Made by a program: the position numbers and the translations under genes. A model generated the notes under the pieces. It did not search any database. It was given only the letters and a program-made list of their open reading frames with translations, and was not told where the DNA came from. From an uncultured Lachnospiraceae bacterium (GTDB lineage: Bacteria > Bacillota > Clostridia > Lachnospirales > Lachnospiraceae), in NCBI GenBank assembly GCA_900548905.1, contig URMK01000002.1, forward strand, positions 186,001-250,000: a stretch of 64,000 nucleotides of DNA. Reading direction: 5' to 3'. Shown here in pieces: positions 8,105-15,055 of this stretch; positions within the stretch are counted from its first letter, which is position 1; every line of letters starts with the position of its first letter.

Positions 8105-9367
8105 TTACAGTTGTTCAGGACTGGAAATCTTCCCGGTTACAGCGCTCGCAGCCGCTACCGCGGGGCTGGCAAGGTAAACCTCGGAATCCACATGTCCCAT
8201 ACGGCCTACAAAATTCCGGTTTGTTGTGGACACACAGCGTTCCCCGGCAGCCAGGACACCCATATAACCGCCAAGGCAGGGACCGCAGGTAGGGGTGCTG
8301 ACGATCGCGCCCGCTTCAATAAATATTTTTAGAAGCCCTTCTTCCATTGCCTGCAGATAAATAGCCTGTGTGGCCGGAATAACGATACAGCGCATACCCT
8401 GCGCTACATGACGGCCTTCCAGTACGGCGGCGGCACAGCGGAGATCACCGATACGGCCGTTGGTGCAGGATCCGATAACCACCTGATCGATGGTAACCTC
8501 ATCGGTTATTTCATCAATCGTTTTCGCATTTTCAGGCAGATGGGGAAACGCTATCGTGGGGCGCAGCGCACTTAAGTCGATGGTATATTCTTCCTCATAT
8601 ACCGCATCCTCATCCGCTTCGTATACAACAGGCGTTTTCATGGAATGCTCCTTCATATAAAGCAGAGCCTGATCATCCACAGGGAATATACCGTTCTTGC
8701 CGCCGGCCTCAATCGCCATGTTGGCAATTGTAAAGCGGTCATCCATCGTCAGGTTCTCAACACCGTCCCCTGTAAATTCCATGGATTTGTAAAGGGCGCC
8801 GTCCACACCGATTTTACCGATAATGTGCAGGATAACATCTTTTCCGCTCACCCAGCGGGAAAGATGCCCGGTAAGAGTAAACCGGATGGCTCCGGGAACC
8901 TTAAACCAGGCTTTCCCGGTTGCCATTCCTGCAGCCATATCCGTGCTTCCCACTCCTGTGGAGAATGCGCCCAATGCGCCGTATGTACAGGTATGGGAAT
9001 CCGCGCCAATCACTACATCCCCCGCTACCACAAGGCCTTTTTCCGGAAGAAGGGCATGTTCAATTCCCATCTCTCCCACTTCGAAATAATTGGTAATCTG
9101 GTTGCGGCAGGCAAATTCCCTTACGCATTTGCAGTGTTCTGCGGATTTGATATCCTTATTGGGGACAAAATGATCGGGCACCAGGGCGATTTTATCCTTA
9201 TCAAAAACGCCGTCCACCTTCATTTTTTCCATTTCTTTAATCGCCACCGGACTGGTAATATCGTTGCCAAGCACCAGATCCAAATCCGCCTCGATCAGCT
9301 GGCCCGCTTCCACTTTTTCCAGGCCCGCATGGGCTGCCAGGATCTTCTGTGTCATTGTCATACCCAT
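8105..9367 (-). CDS. leuC: 3-isopropylmalate dehydratase large subunit
   Basis: 420 residues. The [4Fe-4S] ligands are visible as VIGSCTNGR (about 300) and TPTCGPCLGG (about 360), with the substrate loop GADSHTCTYGALGAFSTGVGSTD near 120. It is the catalytic subunit of isopropylmalate isomerase; the cluster is oxygen-sensitive, which suits an anaerobe. GGAGG lies nine bases before the ATG. It is divergent from the LysR gene, whose operator region it shares. Confidence 0.96.
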   Translation of the reverse strand: MGMTMTQKILAAHAGLEKVEAGQLIEADLDLVLGNDITSPVAIKEMEKMKVDGVFDKDKIALVPDHFVPNKDIKSAEHCKCVREFACRNQITNYFEVGEMGIEHALLPEKGLVVAGDVVIGADSHTCTYGALGAFSTGVGSTDMAAGMATGKAWFKVPGAIRFTLTGHLSRWVSGKDVILHIIGKIGVDGALYKSMEFTGDGVENLTMDDRFTIANMAIEAGGKNGIFPVDDQALLYMKEHSMKTPVVYEADEDAVYEEEYTIDLSALRPTIAFPHLPENAKTIDEITDEVTIDQVVIGSCTNGRIGDLRCAAAVLEGRHVAQGMRCIVIPATQAIYLQAMEEGLLKIFIEAGAIVSTPTCGPCLGGYMGVLAAGERCVSTTNRNFVGRMGHVDSEVYLASPAVAAASAVTGKISSPEQL

Positions 9368-9423
9368 TTCTTTATTCCTCCGTTTCCATTGATTCAGGCC
9401 GCACCCGGCCCCTGTATATTTTC

Positions 9424-9453
9424 AGTTTACCATAACACCTGTTATTGGGAAAA
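9424..9453 (-). promoter_or_regulatory. Candidate leuCD promoter
   Basis: Weak elements TTTTCC, 18 bases, TAAACT on the minus strand, with a dyad ATAAC-N4-GTTAT (9432-9445) inside the spacer. With this start site the larger dyad at 9471-9493 is centred near -65, the usual LysR recognition position. The poor hexamers fit an activator-dependent promoter. Inference from spacing. Confidence 0.45.
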
Positions 9454-9468
9454 TACTTTTCTTTCATG

Positions 9469-9497
9469 TTTACTATAATTACAAGTTATAGTATAAT
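9469..9497 (+). promoter_or_regulatory. lysR promoter overlapping a LysR-type dyad
   Basis: TTTACT, 17 bases, TATAAT lies directly over the palindrome TACTATAA-N7-TTATAGTA (9471-9493). A LysR protein bound here would repress its own gene while being placed to activate leuC on the other strand, the classical divergent arrangement. Confidence 0.65.
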
Positions 9498-9577
9498 TTT
9501 ATAAAATGCAATGTAGTTATAGGAGAACAGTATTCGGCACGACGGGCATAGCCACAACAGCCGCAGGAGGATCCCAT

Positions 9578-10504
9578 ATGGAACAGAATCTGAATTTATA
9601 CCATATTTTTTATACGGTTGCGAAATGCCGTAATATATCGGGAGCGGCCAGGGAGCTTTTTATCAGCCAGCCGGCTATCAGCAAGGCGATTTCCCGGCTG
9701 GAACAGAATCTGAATACAACCTTGTTCCTGCGCTCATCCAAAGGGGTCCGGCTTACGGAAACCGGGGAGCTTCTCTACCGCCAGGTGGAAAGCGCATTTC
9801 AGGCAATCAGCCAGGGAGAGGAACAGCTTCGTAAAGTACAGGAGCTGGGTATGGGACATTTATCCATAGGCGTGAGTACGACGCTGTGTAAATATGTACT
9901 GCTTCCTTATCTGAGCCTGTTTACGCGTGAAAACCCTCATATCCAGATTTCCATTTCCTGTCAGTCCACGTATCAGACGATGGAGGCTTTGGAGAAAGGA
10001 ACGGTGGATATCGGGCTGATAGGGGATAATGACCGGATGGAAAAATTCCTTTTCCATCCGGTTCAGGAGATACGGGACGTTTTCGTCTGCACCCAAAGGT
10101 ACCTGGATAACCTGTGCAAAAGAGTCTCTTTTTCCGGCCGCCCTTCCTCAAAGGATATTATCTCCCATGCCACCCTCATGCTGCTGGATAAGGAAAATAT
10201 CACCAGGCAGTATATGGAAAAATATCTGGTAATGGAAGAAATCTCTGCGGCACAGACTATTGAAATTACTTCCATGGATCTTCTCATTGATTTTGCAAAA
10301 ATCGATCTGGGGATTGCCTGTGTGATAGAAAGCTTTGTACAGGAGGAACTGGATTCGGGCAAACTCCTCTGCCTGCCCCTTCCGGTATCCGTTCCCACCA
10401 GAAAAGTGGGCTTCGCTTATATGAAAACCCAGGCATGTTCCGCTACCATGGAAAAGTTCGTGGATTTTTGCAGAGAGCATATGCTGTTTACGTCTGTATC
10501 CTGA
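9578..10504 (+). CDS. LysR family transcriptional regulator (probable leu/ilv regulator)
   Basis: 308 residues from ATG (MEQNLNLYHIFYTVAKCRN) with AGGAGG eight bases upstream; the longer frame start lacks a ribosome site. The N-terminal winged helix carries ISGAARELFISQPAISKAISRLEQNL, followed by a linker helix and a periplasmic-binding-like effector domain (about 90-300). It is divergent from leuCD, and its dyad motif recurs before ilvN-ilvC, so control of branched-chain synthesis is a reasonable inference. The ligand is unknown; 2-isopropylmalate-type intermediates would be the first guess. Confidence 0.9.
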   Translation: MEQNLNLYHIFYTVAKCRNISGAARELFISQPAISKAISRLEQNLNTTLFLRSSKGVRLTETGELLYRQVESAFQAISQGEEQLRKVQELGMGHLSIGVSTTLCKYVLLPYLSLFTRENPHIQISISCQSTYQTMEALEKGTVDIGLIGDNDRMEKFLFHPVQEIRDVFVCTQRYLDNLCKRVSFSGRPSSKDIISHATLMLLDKENITRQYMEKYLVMEEISAAQTIEITSMDLLIDFAKIDLGIACVIESFVQEELDSGKLLCLPLPVSVPTRKVGFAYMKTQACSATMEKFVDFCREHMLFTSVS

Positions 10505-10560
10505 ACCATCGCAGCCATATAGCGGCTGCGGCAGTTCCCGCTCCGGCTTTGTATCCAAAA

Positions 10561-10587
10561 AAAGAGCTGCCTTACCGGCAGCTCTTT
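10561..10587. terminator. Bidirectional terminator between lysR and ilvC
   Basis: Perfect 11-bp stem AAAGAGCTGCC / GGCAGCTCTTT with a 5-base loop, flanked by A-rich sequence on the left and T-rich on the right. It can serve the convergent lysR and ilvC transcripts. Confidence 0.8.
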
Positions 10588-10616
10588 CCTGTCTTGTCCT
10601 AAGTTGTGCTGTAGGA

Positions 10617-11627
10617 TTAGTTATCAATCAACTTGTTGGTATCGTTCCAACTGTAAAGCTTACGCAGCTGCGCACCAGTTTGCTCCAACTGATGGGCACC
10701 TTCTCTTTTTCTCATGGCATTGAAATGAGGACAGCCAACCTGGTTTTCCAGCAGCCATTCCTTTGCAAAGGAACCGTCCTGGATATCGGTAAGGACTTTC
10801 TTCATAGCTTTCTTGGTATCTTCGGTAACGATCTTGGGTCCGGTAATATAATCGCCGTATTCAGCCGTATTGGAGATAGAATATCTCATTCCGGCGAATC
10901 CGCTTTCATAAATCAGATCAACGATCAGCTTCATTTCATGGATGCACTCAAAATATGCGCTTTCCGGCTCATATCCTGCTTCCACCAGAGTTTCAAAACC
11001 AGCTTTCATCAGTGCGCAGACACCGCCGCACAGTACTGCCTGCTCGCCGAACAAATCTGTTTCGGTTTCTTCACGGAAGGTGGTGCGCAGAACACCTGCT
11101 CTTGCTCCGCCGATTCCCAGCGCATAAGCCAGAGCCAGATCATTTGCTTTTCCGGTAGCGTCCTGGGCTACTGCGATCAGACAAGGTACGCCTTTGCCTG
11201 CCTTGTATTCGCTTCTTACGGTATGTCCGGGCCCTTTAGGTGCGATCATGGCAACATCCACATCTGCGGGAGGTTTAATCTGTCCGAAATGGATGGAAAA
11301 GCCATGCGCGAACATAAGCATCATACCGGGTCTTAAGTTAGGTTCGATGGATTCTTTGTAAAGCGCACCCTGCTTCTCATCGTTGATCAGAATCATGATG
11401 ATGTCCGCTTTCTTGGCAGCTTCCGCAGCCGTATATACTGTAAGGCCCTGAGCTTCTGCCCTTGCCCAGGATTTGGAACCTTCATAAAGTCCTACAATGA
11501 CGTTACAGCCAGACTCCTTTAAATTCAGGGCATGTGCATGTCCCTGGCTGCCGTAGCCGATTACTGCGATTGTTTTATCCTGTAATAATGACAGGTCACA
11601 ATCTTCCTGATAATAAATCTTTGCCAT
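10617..11627 (-). CDS. ilvC: Ketol-acid reductoisomerase
   Basis: 336 residues, class I length. The dinucleotide site VIGYGSQGHAHALNLKESG (about 20-40) and the knotted C-terminal domain with FREETETDLFGEQAVLCGG (Mg-binding acids) are intact. It converts acetolactate or acetohydroxybutyrate to the dihydroxy acids of valine and isoleucine synthesis, normally with NADPH. It follows ilvN by 80 bases and probably shares the ilvN promoter. Confidence 0.97.
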   Translation of the reverse strand: MAKIYYQEDCDLSLLQDKTIAVIGYGSQGHAHALNLKESGCNVIVGLYEGSKSWARAEAQGLTVYTAAEAAKKADIIMILINDEKQGALYKESIEPNLRPGMMLMFAHGFSIHFGQIKPPADVDVAMIAPKGPGHTVRSEYKAGKGVPCLIAVAQDATGKANDLALAYALGIGGARAGVLRTTFREETETDLFGEQAVLCGGVCALMKAGFETLVEAGYEPESAYFECIHEMKLIVDLIYESGFAGMRYSISNTAEYGDYITGPKIVTEDTKKAMKKVLTDIQDGSFAKEWLLENQVGCPHFNAMRKREGAHQLEQTGAQLRKLYSWNDTNKLIDN

Positions 11628-11707
11628 TTTTCTTTCCTCCGTTTGTTTGAATGACTATATAACTGAAAGGCCGCAGCGAATGGCTGAACCTCAGAGTCCT
11701 AAAATTA

Positions 11708-12217
11708 TTATTCCAGCGGATCCAGATACACCACATTGCCGTTTCCGCGACCGAGACCCGCAATACCGGTTCTGGCCAGCTCCAGGATCTCATAATTGCT
11801 GAGAAGGTTGATACAGGCATCCACCTTGCTCTGATTGCCTGTAATCTCCACAATCAGGCTTTCCGGCCCCACGTCGATGATATTGGCCCGGAAAATATTG
11901 GTAATGGCGATAACGTCCTGCCTCTTTTCCACGGACACGCTGACCTTGATAAGCGCCAGTTCACGGTAAACGCTCTCATCCGGCTTAAGCTCCCTGATGT
12001 CCCTTACGTCCACAAGTTTGGAAACCTGCTTTTCGATCTGTTCCAGGATCTCATCATCGCCATTGGCAACAATAGTGATCCTGGTGATTCTGGAATCCGC
12101 GGTCACACCTGCCGTAATGCTCTCAATATTATAGCCGCGCCTGGAAAACAGGCCGGATATCCGGCTCAGGACACCTGAGGTATTATCCACCAGAAGCTGA
12201 AAAACTCTTTTACGCAT
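11708..12217 (-). CDS. ilvN: Acetolactate synthase small (regulatory) subunit
   Basis: 169 residues starting MRKRVFQLLVDNTSGVLSRI, matching the family N-terminus; upstream in-frame GTG/TTG codons exist but ATG is favoured. The N-terminal ACT domain (LSRISGLFSRRGYNIESI) binds the feedback amino acid and the C-terminal ALS_ss_C domain contacts the catalytic subunit. It is the second of two paralogues downstream of ilvB, and has its own promoter. Its C-terminus (LARTGIAGLGRG) is canonical, so this is the more standard copy. Confidence 0.93.
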   Translation of the reverse strand: MRKRVFQLLVDNTSGVLSRISGLFSRRGYNIESITAGVTADSRITRITIVANGDDEILEQIEKQVSKLVDVRDIRELKPDESVYRELALIKVSVSVEKRQDVIAITNIFRANIIDVGPESLIVEITGNQSKVDACINLLSNYEILELARTGIAGLGRGNGNVVYLDPLE

Positions 12218-12238
12218 TATATGTATCACGCCCCTCCT

Positions 12239-12268
12239 GCACAAGGGACGTTAAAGTCCCACCGGTGC
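12239..12268 (-). promoter_or_regulatory. Hairpin in the ilvN leader
   Basis: On the minus strand GCAC-N4-GGGAC-N6-GTCCC-N2-GTGC folds into a stem with an internal loop, ending just before the AGGAGG ribosome site of ilvN. It may modulate translation or RNA stability. It lacks T-box or riboswitch features. Confidence 0.35.
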
Positions 12269-12281
12269 TGTCTTTCCAATT

Positions 12282-12310
12282 ATTCTAGCAACATTTATAA
12301 CCCTTGTCAA
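12282..12310 (-). promoter_or_regulatory. Promoter of ilvN-ilvC
   Basis: TTGACA, 17 bases, TAGAAT, a near-consensus sigma-A promoter 65 bases upstream of ilvN. It shows that ilvN and ilvC can be transcribed separately from the metH-ilvB part of the cluster. Confidence 0.75.
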
Positions 12311-12312
12311 CG

Positions 12313-12350
12313 TATGATAGTCAGTCATAGTTTTTATAACTTCAGGTTAT
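12313..12350. promoter_or_regulatory. Pair of LysR-type dyads upstream of ilvN promoter
   Basis: ATAAC-N5-GTTAT (12336-12350) and TATGA-N7-TCATA (12313-12329), with centres about 22 bp apart on one DNA face. Relative to the predicted start they lie near -68 and -46, matching the recognition and activation sites of LysR regulators. The first resembles the dyad at the lysR/leuC divergent region. Confidence 0.5.
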
Positions 12351-12401
12351 GATCAGCTGTGAACCCTGTAATATGTGTTATACAAAGCCGCCCTCCCCTT
12401 T

Positions 12402-12890
12402 TCAGGCATCGCTCTCCATACATTTGGGAAGCGCCAGTGTCCCGGTTCTTGCCACCTCGACAATGCTGATGGACTGCAGCATGGTGAGGAAAAGCTGGAC
12501 ACGCTCCGGGGCGTCGCATATCTGAATCAGCATCATGTGTTTTGACATATCTACAATGGAGGCATGCATAATCGCACAGTTCTCCATGATATCCTTCCGG
12601 TTATTCCGGTTGTATTTTATTTTTACCAGCATCAGTTCACGGCTGATGCTGGAGGTTTCATCAAAGGTTTTCACCTTGATGACATCCAGTTTTTTGTTGA
12701 GCTGCTTCTCGATCTGTTCAATCGTACGCTGATCCCCGCTGCTCACAATCGTCATACAGGACACCGCAGGATCATCCGTTTCCCCCACGGCAAGGGAATT
12801 GATATTAAAGCATCTTCTGGAAAACAGGCCGGCTACCTTGCACAGAACACCGGATCTGTTTTCAACAAGAACAGAATATATTTTTTTCAT
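12402..12890 (-). CDS. Second acetolactate synthase small subunit (ACT-domain paralogue)
   Basis: 162 residues from ATG (MKKIYSVLVENRSGVLCKVAGLFSRRCFNINSL), with AGAGG upstream. Same ACT plus ALS_ss_C architecture as the neighbouring ilvN but clearly diverged; its C-terminus (VEVARTGTLALPK) keeps the RTG element. It lies 23 bases after ilvB, so it is the copy most tightly linked to the catalytic subunit. It may provide a different feedback specificity. It could be called ilvH/ilvN; I leave the symbol open because the two copies cannot be told apart functionally. Confidence 0.88.
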   Translation of the reverse strand: MKKIYSVLVENRSGVLCKVAGLFSRRCFNINSLAVGETDDPAVSCMTIVSSGDQRTIEQIEKQLNKKLDVIKVKTFDETSSISRELMLVKIKYNRNNRKDIMENCAIMHASIVDMSKHMMLIQICDAPERVQLFLTMLQSISIVEVARTGTLALPKCMESDA

Positions 12891-12913
12891 TGCCAAACCT
12901 CTTTTCTTTCCGT

Positions 12914-14530
12914 TTATTTTACCAGATCCATGGGATCTATCATACATTCCATGAGATAAGAGCAGTCATCCTTCAGGAATTCTTCCAGAGCCCCATCGAT
13001 TTCTTCATTCCGGGAAACACGGATATAAGGGATGTCATAGGCTTCAGCCAGCTTATCCAGGCGGGGAGCACCGGAAATATCCACCACCGAATAGCTGTCT
13101 TTATAGGAATAGTGCTGGTATTCCCGCACCATTCCCAGATAATTATTCCGGAATACCACGATTTTAACAGGAATGTGATACTGTTGAATCGTAGCAAGCT
13201 CCATCATGGACATTTGGAAGGAACCGTCACCGCAGACTGCAATTACCTGTTTGGTCATGTCTCCCAGCTTGGCACCCATAGCGGCCGGAATGGAATAACC
13301 CATGGTCCCCATCCCTCCGGAGGTAAGGAAACGTCCTTCCCGGACAACATGGAATGCGCAGGACCAAATCTGGTTCTGACCCACATCCGCAACATAAACA
13401 CCATCCGGCTGCATTTTATAGGAAATCCTGTGTATCAGTTCTTCCGGATCCACATAATCCGGATTAGGCCGGCGGGCCAGCTTCATGTTTTTCCGGTAGC
13501 CATCAAGCGTTTCAAGCCATTCCTCATGCTCGCAATCAAATTCCTGCTTTTCGAAATCCTCAAAAATATGTCTGGCATCTCCCACCAGAGGAATGGTGGG
13601 GCCGGCATTTTTTCCGATTTCAGCGGGATCCACGTCAATATGTACCAGCACTTTATCATGGGTGATCAGATCCGGCTGGTTCACGGAACGGTCAGCCACA
13701 CGGGCCCCTACCATAATCAGAAGATCCGATTCGTTCATGGCACGGTTGGCATAAGGCTTCCCATTATTTCCCACCATACCGAAATACATGGGATGCTCTG
13801 TGGGCATTACACCGATTCCCATCATCGTGGAAACCACAGGAATCCGGAATTTCTCCGAAAACTTCCGCAGTTCCTCACAGGCACCGCTCAGTGTAACGCC
13901 GCCACCCGCATAAATCAACGGCCGTTTTGCCTTTTCCAGTTCCCGCATTACTTTTTTTATCTGGACAATATGCCCTTTGACGGTGGGTTTGTAGGTCCTC
14001 ATGTTAACCTCTTCCGGATAACGGAATTTAGTAATCTGGGCATTCTGGACATCCATGGGAATATCAATGAGAACAGGGCCTTTTCTCCCGGTATTGGCCA
14101 CATAAAAAGCTTCCTTAAAAATACGGGGAATGTCGTTCACGTCTCTTATGAGATAGCTGTATTTCACAAAGGACTCCGCCGCCCCTGTAATGTCCGCTTC
14201 CTGGAACACATCACTTCCCAGAAGCTCGCTGTTCACCTGCCCGGTAATACAGACAAGGGGAATACTGTCGGCAAAAGCGGTGGCAATACCGGTGATCAGG
14301 TTTGTGGCCCCGGGGCCGGAAGTTACCGCACATACGCCCACCTTTCCCGTCACTCTGGCAAGTCCGCTTGCTGCATGGGCCGCATTCTGTTCCGTCCTGA
14401 TTAAAACAGTACTGATATCGGAATCCAGAATACTGTTATAAAAAGGGCAGATAGCCACGCCGGGATAACCGAATATTTCCGTTATTCCTTCTAATTCCAG
14501 ACACTTTACAATCGCATCCGCACCATTCAT
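12914..14530 (-). CDS. ilvB: Acetolactate synthase large (catalytic) subunit
   Basis: 538 residues with the three thiamine-enzyme domains: PYR domain with the catalytic glutamate in VLIRTEQNAAHAASG (about 47), central domain, and PP domain with GDGSFQMSMMELATIQQYHIPVKIVVFRNN (about 430-460), the GDG...NN Mg-ThDP motif. It condenses pyruvate with pyruvate or 2-ketobutyrate. It is slightly shorter than the 560-residue enterobacterial enzyme. Only 36 bases separate it from the upstream membrane-protein gene, so it is probably read from the metH promoter. Confidence 0.95.
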   Translation of the reverse strand: MNGADAIVKCLELEGITEIFGYPGVAICPFYNSILDSDISTVLIRTEQNAAHAASGLARVTGKVGVCAVTSGPGATNLITGIATAFADSIPLVCITGQVNSELLGSDVFQEADITGAAESFVKYSYLIRDVNDIPRIFKEAFYVANTGRKGPVLIDIPMDVQNAQITKFRYPEEVNMRTYKPTVKGHIVQIKKVMRELEKAKRPLIYAGGGVTLSGACEELRKFSEKFRIPVVSTMMGIGVMPTEHPMYFGMVGNNGKPYANRAMNESDLLIMVGARVADRSVNQPDLITHDKVLVHIDVDPAEIGKNAGPTIPLVGDARHIFEDFEKQEFDCEHEEWLETLDGYRKNMKLARRPNPDYVDPEELIHRISYKMQPDGVYVADVGQNQIWSCAFHVVREGRFLTSGGMGTMGYSIPAAMGAKLGDMTKQVIAVCGDGSFQMSMMELATIQQYHIPVKIVVFRNNYLGMVREYQHYSYKDSYSVVDISGAPRLDKLAEAYDIPYIRVSRNEEIDGALEEFLKDDCSYLMECMIDPMDLVK

Positions 14531-14566
14531 CTTCCAATCCCTCCGTTAATCTATTCATCTTTCCGG

Positions 14567-15055
14567 CTACCTGAATCTGCCGAAAAATTCAGCCATGGGA
14601 GCCACTACGTCATTCAAATCGGAAATAGCTTCGTTCAGACTTTCGATATCCATCTGCTCTACCTTATCCATAGTCTGTTCCACGGCCTTGCTGCTGGAAT
14701 CAACCAGAGAGTTCACATTGTTAAACACCTCTCCGAAATCCTCCAGCGCCCCGTCCACCTTGACAAGTGTTTCCGACGCCTTATCCAGGGCAGTTGTAAG
14801 CCTTGGCAGCACCCCCGCCACAAAAACCAGAAGCAGCAGCACCAGGACACAATTGGAGACGGCAAATATCCGTGTAAACAGAAGCTGCTTCTTCATCAGA
14901 CTCTGCTGCTTTGCTTCCGAAGCTTTCAGCTGTTCCATGAGCTGTCTGACCGCCAGTTCAGTTCCTTCGGCTTCCCACAGGGATTCATGCCGGCTGTCCT
15001 CAGGTAAATCGTCCCACAACGCTTCGGTCTGGTCCGTATTGTCATTCCTTTCCAT
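14567..15055 (-). CDS. Small membrane protein, unknown function, between metH and ilvB
   Basis: 162 residues from ATG (MERNDNTDQTEALWDD); this start overlaps the metH stop by 14 bases and has GGGAG upstream. An acidic N-terminus and a short coiled coil (about 25-55) precede one membrane segment (VSNCVLVLLLLVFVAGVL) and a long amphipathic helix with heptad-like spacing (LTTALDKASETLVKVDGALEDFGEVFNNVNSLVDSS, about 95-150). This resembles DUF948-type or chemoreceptor-like helices. No enzymatic motif is seen, and its link to amino acid synthesis is unexplained. Confidence 0.75.
   Translation of the reverse strand: MERNDNTDQTEALWDDLPEDSRHESLWEAEGTELAVRQLMEQLKASEAKQQSLMKKQLLFTRIFAVSNCVLVLLLLVFVAGVLPRLTTALDKASETLVKVDGALEDFGEVFNNVNSLVDSSSKAVEQTMDKVEQMDIESLNEAISDLNDVVAPMAEFFGRFR

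Noticed and set aside
12236..12275. Sequence GGTGGGAC...CGTCCC before ilvN that resembles the end of a T-box leader
   Set aside because: The leader is only about 60 bases, lacks the specifier stem and the conserved AGGGTGGNACCGCG motif, and so cannot be a T-box.
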